A stretch of DNA of 64,000 nt from NCBI GenBank assembly GCA_900239685.1, contig OENT01000051.1, forward strand, positions 205,858-269,857. Reading direction: 5' to 3'. Within the stretch, counting starts at the first letter, position 1. Every line of letters starts with the position of its first letter. Shown one piece after another: positions 12,430 through 27,700 of the stretch. The stretch comes from Rotaria macrura (taxonomy: Eukaryota > Rotifera > Eurotatoria > Philodinida > Philodinidae). The translations under genes were made by a program, and so were the position numbers. Under the pieces are notes generated by a model. The model was not told the DNA's origin. It saw only the letters and a list, made by a program, of their open reading frames with translations, and made no database searches.

Positions 12430-15400
12430 ATGAATGAAATACCGGACGAATCAAATGCAATTGTTGAATCAACAACAGATTTAACGCCATCACCACCACT
12501 AACAACAACATTATCACCGGATGAAGTATGAATTTAACGAAAATTATTTTACTCGTACATATAGTCTTATTTCAATATAGCTTCGTCGTCGTCGTTTGGA
12601 AAGATTTTCTAGTGTATCAACATTAAAATCTCAAACATCAACTAGTTCCAATGAACCTAATGATAAACATGTTTCATCGCAATTATCTAATGAACTTGCC
12701 AGTATTTATTATTGTATTTAATTACAAAAGATAAATTTTTCTGAATTATTTTTTTCTTCAGCATGTCAAATTGATTCTCGACAAGCGAATATAGTCGAAG
12801 ATACAAATATGGATGTTGAAGATTTATCTACAACAGAAATAGTAGCGGCCAGCGGCGAACAAAAGTTTTCTTTTTTTCTTTTCAAATAGAATGATGATTA
12901 ATTGATGAATGTCATTTTATTTTTCTGTCAGATTATTAAAAACTCAACAATCGACCGGTGATAAGCGTTCACATGATATTAATTCAACTAATACAGTTAA
13001 AGAGATAAAAGAAGACGATCAACTTTATGATGATGCAAGTAGCAATGGAACAATTAAGAAAAGAAAATCTGATGTATTGAACATTTTTTCTCCATTGAAA
13101 ATAATGATGGTTCATTAAAGATTTTTATGTTTTTTTTCTTTCTTTCCAATTAGAATTTCTTAAATAACGAACCGGAAGAACCTATCCTTCGACGTATTAT
13201 TCGTTTAATAATGAATATCACTGATCAAAATCAATCATTTTTTAATGATTTAATCGAAAGTAATCAATAGCAAGAAATTTAATTGATTTTGATGAAAATT
13301 AACTTGTTTGGTTTTATTTCGTTGTTAGTGTCTTTACAACGTCGATCGAAATTGATTTTATCCGACATATTTTTTCGATGTTATACATCAACGCAGACTG
13401 ATTTACTTAAATCTTTCATAGGGTAATGATAAACAAACAAACTAATTTGGATTTTTCTCTGAATTTAAAAAATTTTTCTCTGTTATTTTTCAAGTAATGA
13501 TTCAAAATATTCAGATCAATATGATATTTATCTATGGTACTTTTTAAATGTTTATACTCGTTGTGATTATAAGACTTCATCGGTAAGTAAAAGAACAAAC
13601 ATATTTCGTGATCATAATATTTTCATTATTCAGCAAGAAGAACGTGATCTTATTGAGCATTGTCGATTATTATCTGTGCGATATATACTTATTTATATAA
13701 ATAACAATGAAATATTTCTTGATTCGTGGAACAAAACACTTAAATTACTTGATATTTTGTTGATGGATATGTGTCCAGAATGTTTACATACATCGTTTTT
13801 ACATGATATTGTCAAAATATCATACACTCAAGAACCCAAAATGAAGGTAAATAGAGAATGAAATAGGAATCAATTTTAAGTCCTAGCATCATATCACTTT
13901 TGAATCAGAAGGAAATACATCATATGAATATTCTGGAACGACACATGACTAATAAACTGTTGCTATCGATTAGAAAATTTATGAAATTCAAGAACTGAAG
14001 AATTTACATTCAGCTAATAGAATAGATACTCGATTGGCAGTCTAAATGTCTAAAGGAAAAATATCGGAGAGGAAAAAAATTATATCGATATAAAAAATAG
14101 TTGATCAATGCTTAAGAGAGTTGTGGGTGGTAAAGAACATGCTTTATTATATGAGTTAGTATTAAGTCCCCCCCCCCCCCTTCACCGATCGGTCTCCATA
14201 ATGGAACATGGTATGATGTTGAAATTTTATTCGAATATTAGTGTTAGTCAGTCATGCTTGTAAAATACATTTCAGCTTTCTATCTCTTTATTTACAGGAA
14301 TTATGATAATTTCAATGTATGCATTAACCGTATTTTAGGGGTTGTCGCATTTACAACGAAATTCTATCGAAGTCATTTGAAAATTCTATTCTTTTTTTTT
14401 CGTTTGCATACAACGCTTGGGACTAGGGCCCCGCGTGGCCCTTTTTTCGAATTTCTTCCTTGTTCTGTTTTTAGGTCTACATGCAGTTAAAAGATTTCTA
14501 GAAATACAATAAAAAACCTAAATTTTGTTAGAAGTAAAGCATTTTTTTCATCATCTAAAATCTTTTTGGAAAAAACAGCCACGAGAGGCCCTAGCTGGAA
14601 GTGTTAGCTTTCAAACAAAAATAAAACATCTGAGGTTATCTTTTGATTATGTAGAAAATTGTTGCAAATGCTTTGTGAAGCTCCTGCTTTTAGAAAATTT
14701 TAAAACAAAGTTGATGTAATATTTTTGAGCAACAATAAAACATAAAATGATATAAACCCAGGCATGCAATGTATTATTTAAAAGTACTCGTGAAAGTTAA
14801 TCAAATAACCAATGATGCTTTGCATAATGTTGTATATCGTGTCATCTATATATCTATTCTTGTGATTGCCTTATGTCATCAATGTACAATAAAATTTGCG
14901 AACTTTTTCATTCTGTTGAGTGAAGTTTGACTACCAGAATTTTATTTACGACCGAGTGGAATAACATGTCTTAGTGAAAAATATTTTCTATTGAAAAAAA
15001 TGACCTGGACTCCCCACCCCCCAGCTCTTTTTAACTATTTTTACCTGTGGTCCCCCTCAGGGTTTTATTCGGATGGAAAATATTTTCCCTAAATTATAAA
15101 CTATTCGACTCCGTTTTTGATGCTGATTCCGAATACCACATGCATGTAGCTGGTAAATAAAATCCTGATAGTCAAAATTGTAAAATACAACTCGAATTCG
15201 TAGCATATTTCTACAAATGGCGAAAACATCGATTTTTTTCCAGACATTTTTCTCAAAATGAAAATTCTAACCAGCTCAGTATATGTAGATTTTTATGGAG
15301 CATCTTTCTGTAATAACATTTTTCTAATTACAATGGCCTAAAGTTTCGAAATCTCAAGTGAGATCTTAAAAAAATACATTGTAGTAGTGAAAATGCACTG

Positions 15401-18400
15401 TAATGAGAAAATTCTCGCTTCTCTGTCAGTAATCATTCAATCATTCGAAAAAATTTCAGGATATCTACAACTTGGTTTACTCTATCGAACTACGATAATA
15501 TCAGTTAGAAAGCTTTGTTTTAAACAAATTTTAGTGATCCTATACTCACAGATGGTCTACGAAGATACACAACTTGTGAAAGCCATTACTCCGTCAAGAT
15601 ACGCTTGTTTGCCGAAAAATTTTCGGAATATATGCACTTTTACATCCTCAACAATCTCGTAAACAAAAAATATGCACCTTAAAAAAATCGAGTTTTTTCT
15701 TGTAGGGCCAGGTCAAATTTTTTTATCGAAAATCCACTTTTTCATAAAAAAAAGTCTGAAAGTTGTATTGATCTTTAACGTACACACTTCAAGGAACTCG
15801 AAAATATATTTATCTCCTTTTGAAGCTTTCTGACGAAAATTTCGAATTTTGAAGGGGGGGGGGAGGCCTTAACATTCTAACTATAATCAAATATAGATAA
15901 TGAAAAAAATTGATATTGTGTCATGTTTTTACATTAGTAACTGTAAATGATCAGTCATCTAAGCATTCCATAACATTTATAGCACTGTCATAATATGATT
16001 CACCAAGATTATCTACATGACGTTGAATAGCAATCATTTTATGCTAGTCTCTAAACATGCAGTAAATTGAACACGCATATGACGAAAACGATTTTCTTCT
16101 CCTTGTAGAGATTTTATGAATGGCCAATTCATAAATGAAATAACTGGAAATTTTGCTTGAGCTACATCATTTGAAGTAATAGTTCTCCGCTTAACTCTTT
16201 TATTTAGTTGACATCAGGTATTCTTCAGCATCATTACTATAGGTTAATATTGTATACTTGTACAATTATTAGGAAAGCAATAATGAACTAAGTGATTAGA
16301 GTTACCATTTATTTGAGACATCATTTTTTTCGATATTTTTCCAGCACACTTCATTTTCAGACCCAAACCTGATGGACTTTATTGTCGGCATATGTATAAT
16401 TATCAGTAGTATACCATGGTTCGAATCAAACCAATTTGATGCGAAGACGTCTCTAGATGTCATGCTGCTATTCGCCGTAGTTGATATATATTGAAAAATA
16501 ATACGAATAATTTTAAATGATTCATTCTACTATTGACTTATTTATGCACTTGTTAAACTAATGAGTCATGTTCTTCGTCTGATCTAATGGAGCATCATCT
16601 AGTTGTATTTAAATTTAGTTTTAAATTTTCGCGTATCATCTATTCTGAAGTGAGATATTAAATATTCGAAATTATTTCATGCTTAATAGCAAACTTTGTC
16701 AACAAATTTCAATTTCGTGAAGGAGTATATACTTATTAGAAAATTTAATTATAAAAAAGTGGCAGATCATTCCATTCTATTGGAAAAGTCAATCTAATTG
16801 TAAACGCTCATGCAAAAAACCAAACGTTGCCAGAATATTTAGAATCGAATTTTGTTCATCATCGCTCATCATGTGACTTGATGTTGACCAACGAAATGTT
16901 TTGGTGGATATTTATATTGGAGGTTTTCTTTTATTTTTGATATCTTATATATTTTTCAACGAAAACAGAATTAGCCATCTAGTATTCTTTTCGAGTTGGA
17001 GTAAGGGTGAATAAATAGTTTGGGAATTACGGTTGATCGGAACAAGATAGATATCTACAGTTTGAAGTAGAAATTGAAATTCGATGGAAACTTACATACT
17101 ACATCGTTTGCGACAAATCTTCTCTATACATTCCATTAAGTTAATAAAAAACAGGGCACAATATCTTGTAAAAGTATGATGATCTTCAAATATTTACGAA
17201 TAGTATATTAGAATCAACACGACAATGTCTATAAACTCTATACGCCCAACGTTGCCATAATTGATTCAGTATATAAATTTGACTATGTTTTATCAGCACA
17301 TGGAGAAATTTTTGTAAAAAAAAGTGCATTATTTGAATGTTTTCAGTAGTGTCGGTTAAAAACACACTTTTTAGAAAAATCTTGTTTCTAACGGTTCGAT
17401 ACAGTTTTATTTTACTCTTTGCGACAGTAAAAGCTGTCGATTTCTGTTATATTTTGATTGAATATGAGTTGGAAAATATATTCACTCTGCTGCATTTTAA
17501 AATGAACATAATTTTGCTTTTTATCAAGCATTCGTAACAAGTGTAACCTTTGATTATGAATAAAATATTGATTTATGTTGATGAACGATTCAGAACAACA
17601 ATATTTTGAGTTGAAAATATTTTCATAGAATTTTCCAAAGGATTAAGTGTTTCATTATTCGAAAGTTGTTATTGTCTAGAGTGCATCAATGGACTTCTAT
17701 TCCGATTTTCTTGAATAATCGAGCATAGATAACCATGAAACATGTGATTCACATATACCTGCTGATAAAAATCTTCAGTTTTCAGTTATTCACAAAGTTT
17801 AGTTTTTGAATATAAGCTATGAATGTCATCTACGACATCTCATTTTCAGAATGGATTTCTCTACACAAATTTCTATTCGATATTTTTGTCAAGATTTACG
17901 AAGAATTGATTACTCGTGAAACTATTCTACTCAACTTTGTTCAACTTTTATTTTTATTTGTGAATCTTTTACATCAAAGAAATTCTAATTCTATATGTTT
18001 AAAATATGTTTGAAGGCTTGTGAATTACTTGTACGCACAATTCTTTATCGTCTTCGTCAATCCTATTCACAAGCCAATGTATTTATTAATCTTTTATCAT
18101 TGCTTTTAAATATATGTGAATCTCGAAATGGAAATGATCGACCTGTTTGTACATATCTTGTGACATTAAATGATTGGTTGCCGCAAGTAGCATTACATGA
18201 TGGAAAAAGTTTACAACGGATGACTCTTCTATCGCCAATTTTTTATATATCATGTTTTGCTGAAGATGACATTGACTTACTTGTTGCTCAACTTGAAAAA
18301 ATAAATGAACAAGAACAAGATGATGACGTAATTATACTCATTAATTGAATCATTTGTGTTCTCTAATATCTATGTCTTATTTTTTTGAATATATTTCAAA

Positions 18401-21400
18401 GAATGCTCAAGACTTTTCTGAATACAAAGAAAAACAAATACGTTCAACAATCCAAAGTCAATTATATGCGGCACGTAAATTAATGCATAAAATAGTACTT
18501 GCTTTTTTTTCCAATGTACCATCACGTAATCCAATGTTGGATTATTTACAAAAATTTATTCATCTGAATACAAAACGTACTCATCTAACGGTAAATATCT
18601 TACAAATGAAATGAAAATCGTAAAAGTGTTATTATAATAAGACTTACCAAAGGAATCAGACTTCGTCTATCACACTAAGGAAAAGAAACAGATATCACCA
18701 TACGTCTTGTTCTCATTCTTTTTGCTTCTCAATATTTCTGTTCTGAAAGATTTAAATACAGGCAAACGCTTTGTGTCTATTCCCAATAGAGACATCTCTC
18801 TTATGCTAAGTATAGTAGCATATGTTATCAGACGCTAGTTTTTCCTAGCAACAACGGGTATAGAAATTCAATTTCTAGTCCCTGCACATCTAGATGCCAA
18901 TTCTTGCTTCATTCATTTTTAATTATTTTTTCACAGTTAGTGATTGTATGCGAAAAGATTACTCATCAAGTCTCATGTACACGAAGATCTTTTAGCAGAG
19001 AAACGTTTTCTATCAAAAGATAGCCCAATACTTATCAATAAAGTTGACTGAGCTTGATTCAAATTTGTTCCTTTTTATCGATTAAACATGATAAAAAGAC
19101 TACAAATATTGTACATTTTTTCTATTGTACTGGAGGTTTAGTTATGAGAAATATTTTCCCTGTTCAATATTGAAAAAGAAATCAATAGAATAGTCATCTG
19201 GACAAATTGTTTAGATGTCGTAATAACATAAAAGTATGTCTTTTTTTTCTTCCAAAACTTAAGCATTGTAAATTGAACGGTGATATCTTTTCATCTTAAA
19301 CATTGAGAGTGCACACTTAATTTGTCTATGCAATAATTTGACAATATTTGATGAGAAGTTTTTTCGATAACATCAACTTTTGTAGAATAATTACTATTTT
19401 TGTCTGCGTAGTTGAAGTTTGTAGAAAAATTATTTATACTACTCAATGGACCACATTTAAACCTTGAGAAAATATGCCTTTAATTATTGGCCAAATGTCA
19501 ATGAGAATGCATACTTTAATGTGTCCTTCCTTACGCACTCCAGCTATTGTGAAGAGACCAAGGATAAATAAGAGATAAATATATTCTAGCCTAATTTAAG
19601 CTAATGCGTCAATAATTACGGACCGGTTATGTTTTAGCTTTTGTTTTATATACATGCATGACTTCATTCATTGTTTCGTGTGTTTATGATATAAGAAAAA
19701 AACTTTCTTTTTCTGTAGTGTATTATATACAAAATGACAGGCTTGCACTCTCAATTTGCACTCTAAATCTCTAATGCAACAACTTAATTTTAATTCACTA
19801 GATAATGCCATTGCAAAAGGGCTATTCGATAAAATATATTAACTTGCACTAAAGATGTCGAATATTGTTTTTCTTTTCCTGAGGTTAATTAATAGGATCA
19901 TTGATTTTAATGAGTGACTTTTTGCTTTCGAAACATGCAAAATTTAATGACTAGCAAAATAAGACACGAAAGATTCATATATATTCCATTGACTGATTGA
20001 TTCGTAAATTTGTGTCATAATGATCGAATGCATGATTTTCATTGAATCAAATCGTCATCATCGATAAAGTGAAGATACTATCTTAATTATAAATGCTTAT
20101 CGTTGATCAAATGCATATGATAAACAGTCTCAAGGGTGATCATACTGCTTGATACATCTTTCGATTCAAATGAAAAAGAAACTAATAAATAAATGTTTTT
20201 TAAATTATTCTATTTATGTATAAAGGTCGACGAAAGTCAAATTAGTGGTGATGGCTTTATGCTCAATCTAACATTCGTTCTTCAGCAACTTGCCTTACCC
20301 ATTGATGTAGCACGAGTAAAAATCTTTTTTTTCATATTTTATTATGAGCTAGTTTTCATTGAGAAAATATTCTTCTTTCGTGCTTTCTTACAATTGAAGG
20401 TTGATTTAAATTATCCGTATTATGCCGATGATCGTCTATCGATACCTAAGGATCAATCTCGATTGTATTCAACTCAAGATGAATTTAAAACTTACCAAGA
20501 AAATATTCGTGTGTAGCATAAATTTTTTTTTCTCGAGTATTTCATTTTGTTGTTCAATTAGAAAAGCCTGATGACATACGATTTCCAACTGAATGTGTTT
20601 ATTTATCATTACATATTAGTCATTTGGGTCTTGTTTCGACTGCTAAGAAGCCACAACGACGAAATAATATCATTCGAGAATTGAATAGGTAATAAAGAAA
20701 AAATGAAGTACAAAGCAAATCAATCTTAAGGTTTTTGTTTTATTGAAATAAAAATTAATTGAAAAGAGTAAAAAGAAAAATGTCTATTTTGTTTCTTTTT
20801 AATATTTTAGTGGGATTAAAAATCTGGAACAAACACAAGGTACATGGCGGCAAACTCCAATGGCTGCTCGACATGAGGCTCAACTTGAAAGACTCAAAGC
20901 TGAATTAAAAGTAAGAAAAAAATAAATAAATAAAATGATCAATGTCCATGATCCATGTTCTATACAAAAGATAAAGATTTCTTTTTTCTAATTGACGGGT
21001 ACAAGTGGCGTCATATTTGATTCACTTTCGCCTGATAAATAAACAGGAAAATCAAAAACACGTAATTGTTCATTATAACCGCCTAAAATAAATAGTTCAG
21101 TATGCTTAATGATTCGAGAACTAGCAAAACGTTCGTTTTTATTTTCTGTTTTAATACCTGACACACAGATTCCCTCATCTTCCATTATACTATTTCCGTA
21201 TCGAACATGAATGCTTGTTCCCATTTGATCAATAACCGAACCATAGTCTAATATTCCTTCTCCTTGAACTTGTTGTTGTTGTTCTAAATCAAAGTCGGAA
21301 TAAAAAGAAAAAGAAAAAGGAAACTATGAAATTCATATCAATTGAAAAATAAAATGCTAATTAACCTTCGACTTGTCTGTAAACAATCTTCTTAATAAGT

Positions 21401-21725
21401 GATCGTCCCGGAACGCAAGAACATTTAACACAAAATCGTCGTTGACCAGGAGGTGGTGTGGGAGGTCGTGGTGGTGGTGGTGGAAGAGCACTAGGAGGTG
21501 GTAGTTCAACACAGAATAATTGTGGTCGAAGATGAGGTGGTAAATGTCCGTATTTCTTCATTATTGGGCATGGTACAAGGCAAAGACCAGTTTTGGGATC
21601 GATCTTAGGTTCATGTTGACGATAAACACCCTCAGTTTCGTATGCACTACCATCACCGAGTAAGCGAACCGGTGGTAGAGACCCTATTTTCTGTTGTTGT
21701 TGCTGTTGTTGTTGTTGTTGTTGCC

Positions 21726-21760
<35 letters not shown>

Positions 21761-24700
21761 CGTTGCCGTTGCTGTTGCTGTTGCCGTTGCTGTTGCCGTT
21801 GCTGTTGCTGTTGCCGTTGCTGTTGCTGACGAATCATTGGTATTGAAACTGATCTTCTTGGATGCTGTTCAAATATTTGTGTTGGTGTTTGTTGTACCGG
21901 TGGTATTGTAAGAATTGAATCTTGATGTGTTGATGTAGGCTCCGAATATGCACGATGTCGTTGTTGTGACTCTTCGTACTGATAAAAAGGTATATTTGGA
22001 TAATGTCGCGGTTGATCTGTGATTTGTGAAGAAAAATCAAAATTTGGTTGGTAAACAGTATGATCGAAGGACGGATGAGAAGGTAAAGGTAAAACGTGAT
22101 TGTAAATAGATTGTTGTTGTTGTCCGTTCTCAGTATACTTATCAAATGATATAGGTGCTAATTGAGGAATCGAGGGAACGACATGATGTGTTTTTGTGAT
22201 TAATGAAGGAATATATTCAATAGTTTGTTGTTCTCGCGAATCTTTTAAAAAGGTTTTTGGTGGTAATGGAGAGCTATAAGGCTTTGTATCGAATTTGGCT
22301 GGCGTTTGATCGTATGTATGTTGTAAAGTATGAGATTGTGTTATTACCTCATAAGGTGCTGTTTGTGTCCAACCATCAGTATAGTGTATTTCACCTTTAC
22401 CATAATAATGTTCAGGTAGTTCTTGATAATCACGATTTGTATACAATGATAGTTCTGATTGCTGTGCATCTGGGTAGATTATTGTCGTTGGTTGCTGATA
22501 ATGTTCGATTGTATCTTGTCTAATAACGTTGTTATTTGGTATTGAAATGGGTCCTTCTTTTTGTCTTTCTTTTTCTTGTTTCCATACGTCCTCGTACTTT
22601 TCGTAACTATCAGCGATATATTTACGTAAATCAAAAGTATCATCGACTCCTTGGATATTCACAGGAATTCCGTAATCAATTGGTGGCATTGATGTTGACT
22701 GTAGTGATTGTATATTTGTATAAATCGTGTCTTGATCACCTGATGGAATGATAGATGTATATGGGTGACTTGGTCGTTGTGGTGCTTGATAGAAATGTCG
22801 ATTAAGTGTTGACGGTGGCGGAGGAAAATCAGATACAATTGTTGTTGCTGGCTCTTGTTGCTGACTGATTTCTTCTATTGTTGTTTGCGGTGGTAATATA
22901 GTAGTTGTGTCAAATGTCGAGGTTTCTATGTCATGCTTTCGTTCTAGATATTGATATGGTTTATCAATAGGTTTACTTATAGAAGTTTGCTGAAGAAGAT
23001 TTTGCTGATCTTCTTCAAAAGTTGACGTCGGAACCTGATATGCATATTGTGCTGTTTCTGAGACGATAGGCTCGTTTGTATAATTTCGAAGATCATAAGT
23101 TTGTGCAGGTTTTTCTGGTTGTTGTAGTTCCACGCTTTCTTGAGTCGTAAAAGGCACAGCAGTTATTTTATGGATACATTGATAATCATCATATGACTTC
23201 ATCGGTCTTCCACTCTGTTTCGTATAAAGTACTGACTCATATGGTTTATCATAGTCAGTAACAGTTATCGTACTCACTGTTCCCTCTTGTTCTTGTTGTT
23301 TAATAAAGCTTTCAGTTGAATACGTATCTGGTATAGGTTCCCCGGAACGATACATTCCCCTACTGTATTCTGTATGACCACTAGGTACTATTCTACTGGT
23401 CACTAGTTGACCATGAGAGTCATACACTTCTGATGTTGATGACGGTACTGCCCGGTATGGGTAACCACTGACCGAACTAACAATTTCGCTCGAATCATCC
23501 ACTTTCTGTAAGGGACTAGTTTGTTCCATTCCAACTCCGGGTATTAAATAAGTCGAAGTAGTTTCCGAAACATAGTTAAACTTGTCTTGTTGATGGGGTT
23601 GAACCGATTGAATTCCATCTACCTTGTATGAATATTCAGAAGGTTGTCGTTCTGAATAGGGGTATTCATTGGCGGATGTCTCAGATGGGTAATTGTAACT
23701 CGGATACTGATATGTTTCTATTCGTTGACTGTGCGTTTCCGGCGCATCAGCTAATACTTGTTGCACTGATGGCTGTTCATAGTAAACATGTGATGGCTGT
23801 ACTTCATTAACGTAGTCTATTGTTTCCCGTTGCTCTGGTTGAACAACATCTACACTAGATGTTACGTCGCTTCTCGTCACTTCCGAAATAAAATTGAATG
23901 CTTCATCTCTTCGATGTTGCGGTTGTGTATCAGCTGGCAAGTTGTATAAGTAATCAGACGACTTTTTTTCTCCTCCCTGGTAATCATACACAGGTTCCTG
24001 TGAACCATAACTTTCTGTTCCATATTGAGATACTCCAGTCGGTTGAACATATGTTTCGTGAAACTGTGATATTGCAGTATGACCAGGCTGTTGTTCATAG
24101 TATTGAGAAGTTTGACCTCCGATTACATGATCTATTCTTTCTTTCTGTTGTATCGGTTGAATATCAACTTGGGGGGTGGTATAGCTTGTGGTTACATCCG
24201 ACACGTAGTCGAATCGTTGTTGTTGAGCTTGTTCTTGTGGAATACTTTGGAGATTGTATAAATATTGAGCAGTTTGTTGTTCTCCAGCTTGATAATCATA
24301 GGTAGGTTTTTGAGAAGCATAGCTTTCTGTTCCATATTNTACTCATTCTCTTAAGATTGAGTGCTCATAAAATAAAACTAGGTATAGTTTGATGGAAATA
24401 TACAAATTAAAGTTCATAATTAAGAATAAAATCGACAAATTCCAGGAATCTTGTGTCAGATGTCACTACCTAGTAATCCAAGGGATGTTCACATGCAGGG
24501 AGTGGTTCACTACAGTACCAGCCTGAAAAAGCTGCTTATGAGAAAATATCATAGTCATCAGATTTATATCATGTTCAGATTTGTGTCGATGAATTATAAA
24601 ATACTCATGGTATGTGTCTCAATCGTTACAATGATTAATGAATCAATCCAGGAATATTCTGAGCATTAAGGTGTGACTATTATGAAGCAGGCGAGTATCT

Positions 24701-27700
24701 TCTTTGTGAAAGTACTCATCATTAATTGAGGTCGCACTCAGTCTGTATTATGATGGATAAGTTGGTTGAAAAGTCAATTTCTTATGATAGTAGCAGTAGA
24801 TCCTCACATCTGTAGTTAATACAGATAGGACTAAGAGGTGTCGAAATCTAATATTGATCTGTAAGCATTGGTTCAATTTTTTATGAAAAAATCAATCAAA
24901 ATTCAAGTAAATAAATAAATAAGTAAACATTTTATGAGGTATGTTTCGCTGAAAAAATTCGTCAAAGATAAAGACATTATATTTTTAGGAACAGTACACA
25001 TGAAAAATATAAAAGTAGTAGATAATTTCAATAATGTTGGTACTCAAAATTATACATGTCGCGTCAATCTGACGATAGATGGATTCCGTTTTATGCAAAG
25101 CTAACTGAACTTCTGATTAGTTAAAAACGTTTGTAGTCATCATATGAGCATATAAATCTCATGTTGTTTATGTAGTGTAAGATAGTAAATCTCATTTTAA
25201 CAAAGCTCACAATCTTTTTAGACACATACATTAGTAAATGTCTATGATAGTCAGTAAAATTTGTTGTCAACCTTCTCTTTATTATTCATCATATGATTGT
25301 CGTAATCTTCACGAATAAATTAAAGACAGTTTAATATTTCACTATTCTTTATTATTATCATTTTCCAGTCTTGTAGACATATACTAAAACACCTAGGTTC
25401 TTTCTTAAGACTTTATTTCATAAGAGGGCACAAGACTTCACTTACAAAACCGTTATAATAATGGTATAATCTTCAACTATTTCAACAATGTATTAACATT
25501 AAAGTAATGAATTAAAAACATACTCCTTAAAATACATCTTGCTTGAAAATGTTTTGAAACGCTATGGAGAAAAAGTCTATTCCTATTAGTTCTATGCAAG
25601 TCTTGAAGAACTAAACACCACCTCCTTTCCCTTTCAGACCTGTTCAGTTTTCATAAACTCTCTTATCCCTCTTTACCTGGACGTATTTTATGGATAGCCC
25701 CTACTGATAGATAGGTGTTTGTAATCCATAACTTTCTCTTGTGTATCCAGATACTCTTGTTGGCTGAACATAAGTTTCATGCATCTGTGATGTTGCTGTA
25801 TGGACAGGCTGCTGTTCATAGTATTCAGTAGAACTGCGACCTTCAATTGCATGGTCTATTCTTTCTTTCTGTTGTATCGTTGGAATATCAAGTTGCGGGG
25901 TGGTATAACTTTTGGTCACGTCCGATGCGTAGTCAAATCGTTGTTGTTGAGCTTGTTCTTGTGGAATACTTTGTAGATTGTATAAATATTGAGCAGATTG
26001 TTGTTCTCCAGCTTGATAATTATAGATAGGTTTTTGTGACGAGTAGCTTTCTCGTGTGTATTCAAATGCTCCTGTTGGTTGACCAAAAGTTTCTTGAGTT
26101 TGTGCAATTGCAATATGGCCCGGCTGTTTCTCATAGTATTCACTAGTGGTGTGTCCTTCGATCACATGATCTACTCTTTCTTTCTGTTCTATCTGTTGAA
26201 TATCAAGTTGTGGTGCTGTATAACTCGTGGTCGCATCAGATAGGTAGTCAAATCGTTGTTGTTCTTGAGCTTGCTCGCGTGAAATGTTTTGAAGATCGTA
26301 TACATATTCAGAGGACTGAAGATCTAAACCTCGATAATCATAGATAGGTTTTTGTGAAACATAACTTTCTCTTGTATATTCAATTGCTCCTGTTGGCTGG
26401 CTATACCCTCCTGAAAGTTCTCTTGACTGTTGGTCAAAGTAATCCGTAGAGGTTTGTGCTTCAATGACACGGTCTATTGTTTCTTTTTGTTTTCTCTGTT
26501 GTACATCGGTTTTATGCACCGTGTAATTTGCTGCTTCATCAGAGACATAGTTCAGTGCTTGTTGTAACTGAGGTTGTTGCTGTGAAATATCTTCTAGATT
26601 AAAAGATTGTTGAAATGTTTTCTGGTCGACACCTTGATAAGTATAAATCGGTTGTTGCGACCCATAACTTTCTCGGATGTATTCATATGTTCCAGTTGGT
26701 TGCCCATACCCACCTTGAACCTGTGATATGGTGGAAGAAGTAGGTTCGTGCTCATAATAACTAGAAGAAGCTGGTGTTACAGCTAAATGATGAGTCGGTT
26801 TTTTGTTGTCCGTCATTTGAACTTCAGTTGTTGTTGCTGTTGGAGCTGCAATTATTTCCGATGCATAATCAATAGTCCTCTCTTTTTGTTGAATATCTGT
26901 GAGTCTCTGAGAATATTGAGATATTTGTTGTTCTGCACCTGGATAGTGATAGATTGGTTGCTGAGATCGATAGCTTTCTCTCGTATATTCTACTGCACCA
27001 GCTGGCTGAGCATAAGCCTCTAGTAGCTGCGATGCTGAAGCTACTCGTGGATACTGTTTATAGTAGTCAAATGAAGGGGATGCTTGCTCAGAATAATCAA
27101 GTGGTTGTTTTTGTTCTGTTTGTTGAACGTTTATTTTTGGTCCTCCGTATACAGTAGACGTTGTCGTAGCATAGTCTCCTTGTGGTTGCTGTGGTAAATT
27201 TTGAACATTGTATGAATATTGATAGGATGGTTGATCGGCATTTTGATGAGAATAAATCGGTACCTGACTTTGGCTAGTTAATGTACTATATTCAAAAGTT
27301 GTTGATGGTTGAACATAAGTATCTTGACTTTGAATGATCTGAGTAGGAACTTGTTGAGTTTGCTGATAAAATTCAGAAGTTACTTGTTGTATCTGATTTG
27401 GAACGCTAACATCTGACGTAGTATAAGTAGAATATGGTAGTTGAGTTGAATATCCATACGATGTTTGTTGTTGTCGCTGTTCAATGGTTGGTTGTTGAAT
27501 GAAAGTAGTAGTGGTGGTTGAAGGTACTACTTGCTGAGATGTATATTGAAATGCGTCAGAATGAATATATGGTTGTTGTACGTTGGAAGTGTCGTATTGA
27601 TAATAGTCTGTTGTTGAAGATTGTATATCTGTTGGCAACACAGTATCGATCGTTGAAGTTGTTAAAGAAGAGAATGGTACTTGATTTGTATAAGTATGAA

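Noticed and set aside
16425-16445. GGTTCGAATC-like box suggesting a tRNA T-arm
   Set aside because: No matching acceptor, D-arm or anticodon stem can be formed around it.
17337-17537. Plus-strand 66-codon frame in UBE4B intron 8
   Set aside because: Hydrophobic low-complexity frame without a matching region in UBE4B and without splice support.
17850-17893. Earlier acceptor (CATTTTCAG) for UBE4B exon 9
   Set aside because: Phase does not match exon 8 and would hit a stop; TTTTTGTCAAG keeps phase and family alignment.
21642-21911. Plus-strand open frame reading Val/Ala repeats
   Set aside because: It is the antisense shadow of the poly-Gln tract in the nested minus-strand gene.
24451-24669. 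72-codon plus-strand frame in the break region
   Set aside because: No similarity to the repeat units and no splice partners; likely chance.
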